Shown here: positions 18,170 to 26,451 of the stretch, one piece after another
Position numbering within the stretch: position 1 is the stretch's first letter
Layout of the letters: the number at the start of each line of letters is the position of its first letter
Assembly: GCA_963822985.1 (NCBI GenBank)
Contig: CAWGJU010000008.1
Location: 1 to 64,000 of the forward strand
Reading direction: 5' to 3'
Length of the DNA stretch: 64,000 nucleotides
Source of the DNA: Thermohalobaculum sp963822985
GTDB taxonomy: Bacteria; Pseudomonadota; Alphaproteobacteria; Rhodobacterales; Rhodobacteraceae
Translations under genes and position numbers: made by a program
The notes under the pieces: model-generated
The model's database searches: none
Told to the model about the DNA's origin: nothing
The model's input: the letters and a program-made list of their open reading frames with translations, nothing else

Positions 18170-19218
18170 GCGGCCCGGCCGCCGCCCGCCTGCCCGACGG
18201 CCGGCTGCACTTCCAGCACGGCCCCATCGACCTGATCCTCGAGGCCTTCGGCCCGGACGCGGAGGTGGCGGCCGCCCAGGCCCAGGCCTGGACCGCCTTC
18301 CGCCCGGTTCTCGACGACCTCGTCGCCGTGCTGACGCTGCTCCGCAGGCCCGTCACGCAGCTGCTCGGCGAACCTGCTCCAGAGACCGGACCTGCCGGGC
18401 GGCGTTCCACGCAAGCTGCGACCGCCACCGCGCGCGCGGCGCTCGTCGCCCAAGAGCCGCCGGCACCGCCAAGCGGCCCCCCTCCCCATTTGGGGCGAGG
18501 GATGGGGAGAGGGGGCGCCGCTCCCGACATCCTGCACCCCGACATCCTGCACCCCGTCTTCCCGCACCCCGCCTTCGCGCAGAGCTCGGTCGCCGACCGG
18601 ATGCTCCGCGCCACCGCGCCGTTCGCCCCCGTCTTCGTGACGCCCATGGCGGCCGTCGCTGGCGCCGTCGCCGACCATGTGCTGGCCGCCATGACCGCCG
18701 GCCGGCGCCTCGAGCGCGCCTATGTCAACAATGGCGGCGACGCCGCCCTCTGGCTGGCGCCCGGTGCCGCGCTCGCGGCCGCCGGCGGCCCCGACCTCTC
18801 GACGCGCATCCGCGTCGCCGCCGAGACGCCCGTCCGCGGCATCGCCACCTCGGGCTGGCGCGGCCGCAGCCACTCGCTCGGGCTGGCCGATGCCGTGACC
18901 GTGCTGGCGCGCAGCGCCGCCGAGGCGGACGCCGCCGCGACGCTGATCGCCAACGCCGTCGACCTGCCCGGCCACCCGGCCGTCAGCCGCCGCCCGGCGC
19001 GCGAGCTCGCGCCCGACAGCGATCTCGGCGGCCGGCTCGTCACGGTCGGCGTTGGCGCGCTCGCGCCGGAGGAGGTTGCCCGGGCGCTCGCCGCCGGGCG
19101 CGCCGCCGCCGAGGCGATGCTGGCGCGCGGCCGCATCCACGGCGCCGCCCTCTGGCTCGGGAGCAAGGTCGAGACGGTCGGCCCGGTCCTGTCCGCCCGC
19201 CTGCCCGCCGACGCCTGA
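18166..19218 (+). CDS. UPF0280 family protein with in-frame insertion
   Basis: The frame opens at a TTG overlapping the stop of the preceding gene and encodes 350 residues. The N-terminal GRLHFQHGPIDLILEAFG and the later FVTPMAAVAGAVADHVLAA, YVNNGGDAAL and GIATSGWRGRSHSLGLAD are characteristic of UPF0280, a family placed in the ApbE-like fold group. Between LTLLRRPV and VADRMLRA there are roughly 70 extra low-complexity residues (Ala/Pro/Gly rich). They are encoded by DNA holding a palindrome (18473-18521) and a 15-bp tandem repeat. These residues are not expected in the family and look like an in-frame insertion of repeat DNA. The biochemical role is unproven. Confidence 0.8.
   Translation: MSGPAAARLPDGRLHFQHGPIDLILEAFGPDAEVAAAQAQAWTAFRPVLDDLVAVLTLLRRPVTQLLGEPAPETGPAGRRSTQAATATARAALVAQEPPAPPSGPPPHLGRGMGRGGAAPDILHPDILHPVFPHPAFAQSSVADRMLRATAPFAPVFVTPMAAVAGAVADHVLAAMTAGRRLERAYVNNGGDAALWLAPGAALAAAGGPDLSTRIRVAAETPVRGIATSGWRGRSHSLGLADAVTVLARSAAEADAAATLIANAVDLPGHPAVSRRPARELAPDSDLGGRLVTVGVGALAPEEVARALAAGRAAAEAMLARGRIHGAALWLGSKVETVGPVLSARLPADA
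18473..18521. repeat. REP-like palindrome inside UPF0280 coding sequence
   Basis: The arms CCCCCTCCCCAT and ATGGGGAGAGGGGG, flanked by GCGGC and GCCGC, form a long imperfect hairpin with the centre TTGGGGCGAGGG. It resembles the intergenic copy at 691-730. It stays in frame and encodes a Pro/Gly-rich segment of the UPF0280 protein. Confidence 0.6.
18526..18570. repeat. 15-bp tandem repeat (2 exact, 1 degenerate copy)
   Basis: GACATCCTGCACCCC occurs twice in exact tandem (18526-18540, 18541-18555), followed by a related third unit, GTCTTCCCGCACCCC. It encodes DILHP, DILHP, VFPHP immediately after the palindrome within the UPF0280 gene. Together they appear to be the inserted segment. Confidence 0.6.
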
Positions 19219-19462
19219 TCGGGCCGCAGCCCCCGGACCCCAGCCCGGCCCACAACCCGGCCCACGACCCGGACCGCATCCGGGCGCATCGGCCGGGCAG
19301 CGGAACGTCCCTGCCCTCCTTGCCCCTTGGCCGACGGGTGGTTCCGCGGCGCGGGGTGGGTGGGCTTGCGCGCCAGTGCCCCTTGGCGCTTCGCGGGCAA
19401 GGGAGTGTCGCGGGACCGCCCGTCCCTCGCCGCTCTGGCACCGCCGCTATGAAACCCGCGCC
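19219..19462. repeat. Intergenic repeat-rich region, no gene
   Basis: No credible coding frame was found between the convergent UPF0280 and dioxygenase genes. The left part has short iterations of CCCGGCCCAC/CCCGGACC. The right part has inverted arms CCTTGCCCC (about 19317) and GGGCAAGGG (about 19402). It looks like degenerate palindromic repeat DNA that may also end transcription from both sides. Confidence 0.45.
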
Positions 19463-20443
19463 TCAGGGTGCGACGATCGGCTGCGCCGCCAGCACCGGCT
19501 CGCGCACGGGCACGCCAGCGAACGCCGTCCCCTCCTCGAACCAGCTGCGCGGCGCCGGCGCGCCCCACAGCGTCTGCCGCTGCGGGTCCTTGAGGTCCCA
19601 GTGGACCGGCTCGTGGTCGGGATCGACCGTCTGGTAGTCCGAGCAATAGAGCTCGACCCGGTGCCCATCCGGATCGCGCACATAGAGGAAGAAGGCGTTC
19701 GAGATGCCGTGCCGGCCCGGCCCGCGCTCGATGTTCCCCACATAGCCCGACGTCGCCATCAGGTCCAAAAGGTCGATGATGGCCAGCGGCGTCGGCACCC
19801 AGAAGGCGATGTGGTGCAGCCGAGGGCCGCGCCCGTTGGTGAAGGCGATGTCGTGCACGCCGCCCTTGCGATGCATCCAGGCCGCCCAGAGCCGTCCGGT
19901 CGCCGCATCCTCGGTATACTCCGTCACGCGAAAGCCCATCGCGTTCCAGAAGCCGACCGCACCCTCCACATCCGGCGAGAAGCAGTTGAAATGGTCGATC
20001 CTGAGCGGCCGCACGCCGCGATAGAGCGCATAGCGCTGGTGGATGTGCCCCAGGCGCTCCATCCGCGCGTAGAACTCGAGCGGGATGCCCTGCGGGTCGG
20101 CCACGGCCAGCGTCCGCTCCTGATGCGGCCGCTCGACCCAGGCCGGCTCCAGCCCCTGGGCGCCGAACCAGTCGGCGGCGCGGTCGAGATCGCCCTCCGA
20201 CCAGAGCTTGAACGCCAGCGCGCCACAGCGCGGCGCATCGGCCTGGCGCAGCATCAGGCAATGGTGCCCCCGTTCCTCCAGCCCACGCAGGGCGATCGCG
20301 GCGGCCGTCTTCGCCGTCACCTGCAGGCCCAGCATGCCCACGTAAAAGGCCTCGGCCGCGCCGAGATCGGTGACGTCGAGAACCGTGTGGCTCAGCCGCA
20401 CCGTGTTGAAGGGCGGGTCGAGAACGGGCGCTGGCAGCGGCAT
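19463..20443 (-). CDS. hpaD: 3,4-dihydroxyphenylacetate 2,3-dioxygenase (VOC type)
   Basis: This 326-residue extradiol dioxygenase cleaves homoprotocatechuate meta to its hydroxyls using Fe(II) or Mn(II). Two VOC repeats are visible: RLSHTVLDVTDLGAAEAFYV (from residue 16) and LRIDHFNCFSPDVEG (from residue 147). Metal ligands are His151 (IDHFN), His210 (RLHHIAFW) and Glu264 (HRVELYCSDY). The closing block DPQRQTLWGAPAPRSWFEEG is typical of this enzyme. The start at 20443 (MPLPAPV) is preferred to an upstream in-frame Met at 20539. The other hpa genes (isomerase, semialdehyde dehydrogenase) are absent, so it stands alone apart from the divergent HpcH/HpaI-family lyase. Confidence 0.88.
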   Translation of the reverse strand: MPLPAPVLDPPFNTVRLSHTVLDVTDLGAAEAFYVGMLGLQVTAKTAAAIALRGLEERGHHCLMLRQADAPRCGALAFKLWSEGDLDRAADWFGAQGLEPAWVERPHQERTLAVADPQGIPLEFYARMERLGHIHQRYALYRGVRPLRIDHFNCFSPDVEGAVGFWNAMGFRVTEYTEDAATGRLWAAWMHRKGGVHDIAFTNGRGPRLHHIAFWVPTPLAIIDLLDLMATSGYVGNIERGPGRHGISNAFFLYVRDPDGHRVELYCSDYQTVDPDHEPVHWDLKDPQRQTLWGAPAPRSWFEEGTAFAGVPVREPVLAAQPIVAP

Positions 20444-20601
20444 GGCGGATCCTCCCACGCCAAAGCCTACGCCGCGGCCGCGCCCTTTGGCCAGCGCGGG
20501 CGCGACGCCTGCGCGGCGCCCCGCCGCAAGCCGCCGCAAGCCATCCGGCTTGCCCGGCCCTGGCCACGCCGCTAGGGTCCGCGTGCCGTCGAGGAGAGCC
20601 T

Positions 20602-21498
20602 ATGCCAAATCAATCCGGGCCAGACCGATCCCGCCCGCGCCGCTCGGCGCTCTACATGCCCGGCTCCAAGCCGCGCGCGCTGGAGAAGGCGCGCGGCCTG
20701 CCCGCCGACGCGCTGATCCTCGACCTCGAGGATGCCGTCCTCCCTGCCGAGAAGGCATCGGCGCGCGCCACCGTCGCCGAGGCCGTGCGCGCCCGCGCCT
20801 ATGGAAGGCGGGAGGTCGTCATCCGCATCAACAGCCTGGCCACCGAATGGGGTCCCGACGACCTCGCCATGGCGGCCGAGTGCCGGCCGGACGCTATCCT
20901 GGTCCCCAAGGTCAACGCCGCCTCTATCCTCGGCGATGTCGAGCTGCGCCTCGAGGGCACGGGCGCCGAGGACATCCCGCTTTGGGCGATGATCGAGTCG
21001 CCGCGCGGCGTGCTCAACATCCGCGAGATCGCCCGCTCCTCGCCGGCGCTGGCCTGCCTCGTCATCGGCACCAACGACCTCGCCGCCGAGCTGCGCGCCG
21101 CCGACACGACCGACCGCGCGGCGCTGGTCCCGGCGCTCGCCACCTGCATCGTCGCCGCCCGCGCGAACGGGCTGGCTGTCCTCGACGGGGTCTACAACGT
21201 CATCCAGGACCTAGACGGCCTGCGCGCCCAATGCCGCCAAGGCCGCGAATTGGGATTCGACGGCAAGACGTTGATCCATCCGGGCCAGCTTGGCACCGCC
21301 AACGAGGTCTTCAGCCCCTCGGCCCAGGAGATCGACGCCGCGCGCCGGATCCTCGCCGCCTTCGAGCAGGCCGCATCCGCCGGCCAGGGCGTCGCCGTGG
21401 TCGACGGCCGCATGGTCGAGAACCTGCACGCCGCCGGCGCCAGGCGCGTGCTGGCGCAAGCCGAGGCGATCCGGGCGCTGGAGGCCGAATTCGCATGA
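20602..21498 (+). CDS. HpcH/HpaI (CitE-like) CoA-ester lyase
   Basis: A 298-residue TIM-barrel lyase of the citrate lyase beta/malyl-CoA lyase group. RSALYMPGSKPRALEKA at the N-terminus and DALILDLEDAVLPAEK (metal-binding Asp/Glu) are followed by VPKVNAA, AMIESPRGVLNIREIA and the late GFDGKTLIHPGQL, which are the family markers. It should cleave or form a 3-hydroxyacyl-CoA such as malyl- or citramalyl-CoA, releasing glyoxylate or a similar oxo-acid. A GAGGAG site precedes the ATG at 20602. Its stop overlaps the nnrU start in an ATGA. Glyoxylate product could feed malate synthase at 30.3 kb. Confidence 0.87.
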   Translation: MPNQSGPDRSRPRRSALYMPGSKPRALEKARGLPADALILDLEDAVLPAEKASARATVAEAVRARAYGRREVVIRINSLATEWGPDDLAMAAECRPDAILVPKVNAASILGDVELRLEGTGAEDIPLWAMIESPRGVLNIREIARSSPALACLVIGTNDLAAELRAADTTDRAALVPALATCIVAARANGLAVLDGVYNVIQDLDGLRAQCRQGRELGFDGKTLIHPGQLGTANEVFSPSAQEIDAARRILAAFEQAASAGQGVAVVDGRMVENLHAAGARRVLAQAEAIRALEAEFA

Positions 21499-22058
21499 TC
21501 CTCCTGATCCTGGGCCTCGCCCTCTGGTACGCGACCCACCTCTTCAAGATCATGGCCCCGGGCCCACGCGCCGCCGCCGTCCAGCACATCGGCGAGGGGC
21601 CCTGGAAGATCATCATCGCCGTCCTGACGCTGGTCGCCGTGGCCGAGATGGTGTTCGGCTACAAGGGTGCCGGGTATATCGAGGTCTGGAATCCGCCCTT
21701 CTGGCTCTGGCACCTCAACAACCTGCTGATGCTGATCGCGGTGTTCGTATTCGTCGCCGGCAGCTTCGCCAGCCCGGTGCGCCGCCGCATCCGCAATCCG
21801 CAGCTGACGGGGGTGAAGATCTGGGCGGTGGCGCACCTGCTGGTGAACGGCGACCTCGCCTCGATCGTGCTCTTCGGCGGCCTGCTCGCCTGGGCCGTCA
21901 TCGCGGTGATCGGCACCAAGCGGCGCGACGGGCCGCGCGGCGCGCTGCCCGAGTGGACAGCCACCGGGACGGTGCTCCACATCGTGGCGACGCTCGCCGT
22001 CTTCGCGATCGTCGCATGGCTGCACGGCATGGCGGGCTATTGGCCCTTCCCCGGCTGA
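21495..22058 (+). CDS. nnrU: NnrU family integral membrane protein
   Basis: A 187-residue hydrophobic protein with about five to six membrane segments, including MILLILGLALWYATHLFKIM, IIIAVLTLVAVAEMVFG, LLMLIAVFVFVAGSF and IVLFGGLLAWAVIAVIG. The motifs WNPPFWLWHLNNL and HLLVNGDLASIVLFG are typical of NnrU. NnrU was named from denitrification regulons and is related to a family of heme-associated isomerase-like membrane proteins. Its precise role is not established and no denitrification genes are nearby. It is translationally coupled (ATGA) to the lyase upstream. Confidence 0.85.
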   Translation: MILLILGLALWYATHLFKIMAPGPRAAAVQHIGEGPWKIIIAVLTLVAVAEMVFGYKGAGYIEVWNPPFWLWHLNNLLMLIAVFVFVAGSFASPVRRRIRNPQLTGVKIWAVAHLLVNGDLASIVLFGGLLAWAVIAVIGTKRRDGPRGALPEWTATGTVLHIVATLAVFAIVAWLHGMAGYWPFPG

Positions 22059-22302
22059 CGCGCGAGGGCGCCGAGGGGTAGATGCGCCGCCTGATTGCGG
22101 CGCCAGCTCGGCGGTGGCCGCCGAGAAGTGCCCGCCAGCGACCGTCGTCTCGCCTATCGACCAGCCGCAAAGCCTGGCAAGACCGCTGACGGGTTCCTCC
22201 TGAGCTTCGAGCCATCGGACAAGGCTCGGCATCTCACGCGACCGCCGAACGCCGGCGCGTTCTCGGTCGCAAGCCGGACGGGAGCGTCGCTTGCCTCACA
22301 GA

Positions 22303-22338
22303 GGCGCCCACTCGGTCGGGCCTGGCCGAGTGGGCGCC
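22303..22338. terminator. Bidirectional terminator-like hairpin
   Basis: GGCGCCCACTCGG (22303-22315) pairs perfectly with CCGAGTGGGCGCC (22326-22338) around a 10-base loop. It lies between the convergent ends of nnrU and the sulfatase, 14 bp from the sulfatase stop. No T-run follows on either strand. The remaining roughly 245 bp of this gap hold no recognisable gene. Confidence 0.55.
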
Positions 22339-22351
22339 CGTGCGACCTGCG

Positions 22352-23956
22352 CTAGCGGGCGCCGGTGGCGCCTTCCGCGAGGACCTCGAGCACTTTGTCC
22401 AGGCTGAAGCTGGCCGCTTCCTGGCGCGGCGGGTACTCCTGAAACGTCTCGAGGAACTGCCGCACATAGGCCTGCGCCGGAACCAGCATGAAGGCATGGT
22501 CGAGCACCCAGTCGTAATAGGTGTTCGACGTCCGGTACGACCGCTCGTAAGGATCGCGGCGCAGGTTGAAGATGATGGGCGTCCGCAGCGGCGTCAGCGG
22601 CTCGATCCACGCCCGCAGCGTTCCCCACGCCTTCTGCTCGAGGAACACGATCTTCCAATCATTATAGCGCAGCGACATCAGGTCGCCATCATCGGAGAAG
22701 TAGAAGACCTCCTTGCGCGGGCTCTCCTCGGTCTCGCCCGTCAGGAATGGCAGAAGGTTATAGCCGTCGAGATGCACCCGGTACTCGCGTCCGGCCATCT
22801 CGTCGACGGTGACGCCGTCGAGCAGGTCCTCCTTGACCGTCTCGTTGCCAGCCGCGGCGAGGAAGGTCGGCAGCCAGTCCATGTGGTGGACGATCTCGTT
22901 GGTGACCTCGCCGGCGGGGATCCGGCCCGGCCAGCGGACCATCGCCGGCACGCGCCAGCCGCCTTCCCAGTTCGTGTTCTTCTCGGACCAGAACGGCGTC
23001 ATGCCGGCGTCGGGCCAGGTGTTCATGTGCGGCCCGTTGTCGGTCGAGTAGAAGAGGAGCGTGTTCTCGGCGATGCCGAGCTCGTCGATGAGGTCGAGGA
23101 ACTTGCCGACATCGAGATCGTGCTCGATCATCCCGGCAGTGTATTCGTTCACCGGGTGGCCCGCGATCTCGTTAGCCCGCTGGCGCATCTCGGGCGAGAC
23201 ATGGGTGCGGAAGTGCATGCGCGTGCCGTTCCACCATACGAACCACGGATTGCCCGCCGCGTGCTGCTCGCGGATGAAGGCGATGGCCGCCTCCGACGTC
23301 TCGTCGTCGACGGTCTCCATCCGCTCACGCGTCAGCGGGCCGGTGTCCTCGATCTGCTGGGTGATCTCGTTCTCGCCATAGGTCGCGGTCGAGCGCAGGA
23401 CGCCGCGCGGCCCGAAGCGCTCGAGAAAGGTCTGACCGTTCGGCATCACCATATCGCCCGGATAGTCCTCGTTCTCGGGCTCCTCCTCGGCGTTGAGGTG
23501 GTAGAGGTTGCCGAAGAAGCGGTCGAAGCCGTGATTGGTCGGCAGGTGCTCGTCACGGTCGCCGAGATGGTTCTTGCCGAACTGGCCGGTGGCATAGCCC
23601 TGCCCCTTCAGCAGGCCGGCGATCGTCGGGTCCTCGACTTGCATGCCTTCCTCGGCGCCGGGCAGGCCCACCTTCGAGAGGCCCGTCCGGAAGACCGACT
23701 GCCCGGTGATGAAGGACGACCGGCCGGCCGTGCAGGACTGCTCGCCATAGTAGTCGGTGAACATCGTGCCTTCATCGGCGATGCGATCGATGTTGGGCGT
23801 CTCGTAGCCCATCAGCCCGAAAGTGTAGGCGGAGATATTCGACTGGCCGATATCGTCGCCCCAGATCACCAGAATGTTGGGCCGCTCGGCGTCCTGCGCG
23901 ACGGCCATGCTGGCCGTCAGCACGATGGCCGAGGCGAGGCCGGTGACACGATGCAT
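22352..23956 (-). CDS. Secreted arylsulfatase
   Basis: This 534-residue protein has a cleavable signal peptide (MHRVTGLASAIVLTASMAVA, then QDAE). The alkaline-phosphatase-like fold follows, with NILVIWGDDIGQSN carrying metal ligands Asp34/35. The formylglycine motif is CTAGR at Cys75-Arg79, which fits CxAxR rather than the commoner CxPxR. YSTDNGPHMNTWPD and GKNHLGDRDE supply further active-site residues. It should hydrolyse a sulfate ester in the periplasm, with sulfur scavenging or phenol sulfate release as possible roles. Cys75 must be converted by a formylglycine-generating enzyme or anSME that is not in the window. A CRP/FNR-type regulator is divergent. Confidence 0.9.
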   Translation of the reverse strand: MHRVTGLASAIVLTASMAVAQDAERPNILVIWGDDIGQSNISAYTFGLMGYETPNIDRIADEGTMFTDYYGEQSCTAGRSSFITGQSVFRTGLSKVGLPGAEEGMQVEDPTIAGLLKGQGYATGQFGKNHLGDRDEHLPTNHGFDRFFGNLYHLNAEEEPENEDYPGDMVMPNGQTFLERFGPRGVLRSTATYGENEITQQIEDTGPLTRERMETVDDETSEAAIAFIREQHAAGNPWFVWWNGTRMHFRTHVSPEMRQRANEIAGHPVNEYTAGMIEHDLDVGKFLDLIDELGIAENTLLFYSTDNGPHMNTWPDAGMTPFWSEKNTNWEGGWRVPAMVRWPGRIPAGEVTNEIVHHMDWLPTFLAAAGNETVKEDLLDGVTVDEMAGREYRVHLDGYNLLPFLTGETEESPRKEVFYFSDDGDLMSLRYNDWKIVFLEQKAWGTLRAWIEPLTPLRTPIIFNLRRDPYERSYRTSNTYYDWVLDHAFMLVPAQAYVRQFLETFQEYPPRQEAASFSLDKVLEVLAEGATGAR

Positions 23957-24158
23957 CAGAGTCTCCCTCTTCCCTTGAGCTTCTGTCGTCGTTTCGTGCG
24001 CGCTTGCGCGGCGATCTCGTATTTGCTGGCGAGAAGGCGCCGGACGCGCCGTCTTCTGACCGCCAGGCCGGCTCGTCCCTGCTTCGCCCACAGGCCGGCC
24101 ATGGACCGGACGAGTCGTGACGCTACCTCCCGTTTCTGGGCTGAGTTAGGATAGCGCC

Positions 24159-24869
24159 ATGGCGGGGCGGACAATGGCTCAATTCACACATTCGCTGCGC
24201 AGGAATCGGCCGCAAAGCATCACGCCTCTCGACCAGGTCGGCTGGCTGTCCACGCAGCCCGAGGAGCTGAAGTCATGGGTCGCCCAGAACGGGCGATGGC
24301 GGCAGTTCGCAGCCGGGCAGGTGCTCTATCTCGCCAGCGATGAACCGAACGGCATGTACGGGCTGGGCGCCGGAGCGCTGGAGGTCACGTTTCCGTTGCT
24401 CGGCGACGAGCCCGTGACGATCCATCGGGCGGAGCCCGGCTTCTGGATCGGCGAGGCGGCCATGATGGCCAGCGTCCCCCGGCTGGTGAGCATCGCCGCG
24501 GCGGTCGAGAGCCGCGTATTGCACATCCCGCTCGAGGCGCTCCGCGGATTGCTCGATTCGGACCCGATCTACTGGCGCGCGCTTTACGAGCAGACATTCT
24601 CGCACCTGCGGACGACCGTCTCGCTGCTGGCCGAGGCGCTGGCGCTGACGCCGCGCGCCCGGCTGGCCCGTCTGCTACTGCGGCTCGCCGACGGGCAAGG
24701 ACGGGTCCTCGGCAACCAGGAGGAGTTCGGGCGGGTCATCGGCATGACGCGGTCCGGCGTCAGGCGCTCGCTGGCTAGCCTGGTCGAGGCCGGAACGATC
24801 CGGACCGGCTATCGCTGGCTGGAGATCGTCGACAGCAGCCGGCTGCGCCGGATCGCCGACGAGGCGTGA
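24159..24869 (+). CDS. Crp/Fnr family transcriptional regulator
   Basis: A 236-residue regulator. A cyclic-nucleotide-like beta-barrel spans residues 45-140 (FAAGQVLYLASDEPNGMYGL to ESRVLHIPLEALRGLL), followed by the dimer helix and a C-terminal winged HTH (NQEEFGRVIGMTRSGVRRSL). There are no N-terminal cysteines of the FNR 4Fe-4S type, and the CRP cAMP-pocket consensus is not obvious, so the effector is unknown. The start could be ATG 24159 or ATG 24174. It is divergent from the arylsulfatase with a 202-bp gap, so it may control that gene. Confidence 0.87.
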   Translation: MAGRTMAQFTHSLRRNRPQSITPLDQVGWLSTQPEELKSWVAQNGRWRQFAAGQVLYLASDEPNGMYGLGAGALEVTFPLLGDEPVTIHRAEPGFWIGEAAMMASVPRLVSIAAAVESRVLHIPLEALRGLLDSDPIYWRALYEQTFSHLRTTVSLLAEALALTPRARLARLLLRLADGQGRVLGNQEEFGRVIGMTRSGVRRSLASLVEAGTIRTGYRWLEIVDSSRLRRIADEA

Positions 24870-24882
24870 TAGGGCGGAACAC

Positions 24883-26451
24883 CTATCCGAGCGGCACCTC
24901 GGCCGTGCAGGCGAGGCCGCGGGGGGAGAAGTCGAGCGACACCTCGCCGCCGAGGTCGTGCGCGAAGAGCTGCCGGATCAGCCGCGTGCCGAAGCCGTCG
25001 CGGCCGGGCGGCGTGACGGGCGGGGCCGAGGGCGGCGCAGTCTCGCGCCAGTCGAGTCTCAGCCGCCGCCCCGTACTGGGGCCGGGGCCGGGCGCGATGC
25101 TCCAGCTGACGACGATCCGCCCCTCCTCGTAGACCAGCGCACCGTATTTCAGCGCGTTGGTGAAAAGTTCGTGCAGCGCCAGGGCGAGTGCCAGCGTCTG
25201 CTTGGGCGCAAGCGCCACCGTCGGGCCGCACAGGCCGATCTGGGGCCGTTCCTGCCGGAGCGGAAGCGTGCTGCGCACCAGCTCCTCGAGCGACGCGCTC
25301 GTCCAGCTGCTGCGGGTCAGAAGATCGTGCGCATGCGCCAGCGCGACGAGGCGGCCCTCGAAGCGCGCCTGCGCCTCGGGCACGGACTCCGTGCTGCGGA
25401 AGGTCTGCCGCGCCAGGCCCTGGACGACGGCGAGCATGTTCTTGACGCGGTGGCTGAGCTCGGCCAGCAAAAGCTCGCGGCTCTTCTCGGCCTGGCTGCG
25501 CTCGGTCATGTCGACGTTGACGCCGATCATGCCGAGGAAGCCGCCATCGGCCGCCAGCCGCGGCCTGGCATGCGTCTGCAGCACGCGGTACTCGCCAGCG
25601 GCGTTGCGGTAGCGCGCCTCGACCGTCACTGGCTCGCACGCCATGATCGCGCGGCCCATGACTGCCGCGACGTGCTCGGCATCGTCGGGGTGGATCGTCG
25701 ACGACCAGTCGAAGGTATCGAGCGTGGCCTCGTCGACGTCCCAGAACTCGCGCAGCATACGGTTCATATGGTGGCAGCTGCCGTCGGGCTTGCTGACCCA
25801 GAGCATGACGGGCGCATGCTCGGACATCAGCCGGAAGCGGTCCTCGGTCTCGCAGAGCGCCGCCTCGGCCCGGGCGCGCGCCTCCTCGGCCCGGGCCCTC
25901 TCCAGACCGAAGGCGACGCGGCGCGCGATGTGGGCGACCAGCTCCGCCTCGGCCGGGCTGAAGGCGTGCGGCGCCGGATGGTAGGTCATGAACTTGCCGA
26001 TGCACTCGCCCTGGGCGACGAGCGGGATGAAGGCGAGCGCCCGTATTTCCTCCGCCCGGATCGTCTCCTTGAGCCAGTCGGGCTCGTCCGTCGCCTCGAT
26101 GTCCTCGACATAGATCGGCGCGGGGTCGCGATCGCCAGGCTGCCAGGGCGAGTGCCCTTCGACGCGCGCGCGGTAGCCGTCGGAGATGCCGCGCCAGGCG
26201 ACGAAGCGCATGACGCCGGCCTCGTCGAACAGCAGCATCGAGGCGCGGTCGACGGCGAGGGCGGCGCTGATCGCGTCGAGGGCGGCGTCGGAGATGCCGG
26301 AGATGTCGCGGGCCTGGTAAAGGCTATCCGTCAGGCGGAAAAGGACCTCGAGCCCCGGCCGGCTCGCGGGCAAGCCATCGACGCCCAGGGCGACGTCGAT
26401 CGGCTCGACCTGGTCTGCGCGGACGACGTCCGCGGCTGGGAGTCCTTCCAT
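24883..26451 (-). CDS. GAF-PAS HWE-family sensor histidine kinase
   Basis: A soluble kinase of 522 residues from the ATG at 26451, which has a GAAGGA ribosome-binding site; an in-frame GTG at 26529 is an alternative. A GAF domain covers residues 35-185, a PAS domain with C-terminal PAC covers about 205-320, and the HWE kinase core runs to the end. HWE hallmarks are ELSHRVKNMLAVVQGLARQT (phospho-His), HELFTNALKYG (N box) and the W-x-E in LDWRE. HWE kinases often act in blue-light or general-stress signalling. The divergently encoded receiver-only protein at 26595 is a likely partner. Confidence 0.9.
   Translation of the reverse strand: MEGLPAADVVRADQVEPIDVALGVDGLPASRPGLEVLFRLTDSLYQARDISGISDAALDAISAALAVDRASMLLFDEAGVMRFVAWRGISDGYRARVEGHSPWQPGDRDPAPIYVEDIEATDEPDWLKETIRAEEIRALAFIPLVAQGECIGKFMTYHPAPHAFSPAEAELVAHIARRVAFGLERARAEEARARAEAALCETEDRFRLMSEHAPVMLWVSKPDGSCHHMNRMLREFWDVDEATLDTFDWSSTIHPDDAEHVAAVMGRAIMACEPVTVEARYRNAAGEYRVLQTHARPRLAADGGFLGMIGVNVDMTERSQAEKSRELLLAELSHRVKNMLAVVQGLARQTFRSTESVPEAQARFEGRLVALAHAHDLLTRSSWTSASLEELVRSTLPLRQERPQIGLCGPTVALAPKQTLALALALHELFTNALKYGALVYEEGRIVVSWSIAPGPGPSTGRRLRLDWRETAPPSAPPVTPPGRDGFGTRLIRQLFAHDLGGEVSLDFSPRGLACTAEVPLG

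Noticed and set aside
22340..24154. Long plus-strand frame opposite the arylsulfatase
   Set aside because: The minus-strand protein has a signal peptide, catalytic motif and normal length, while the plus-strand reading has none of these.
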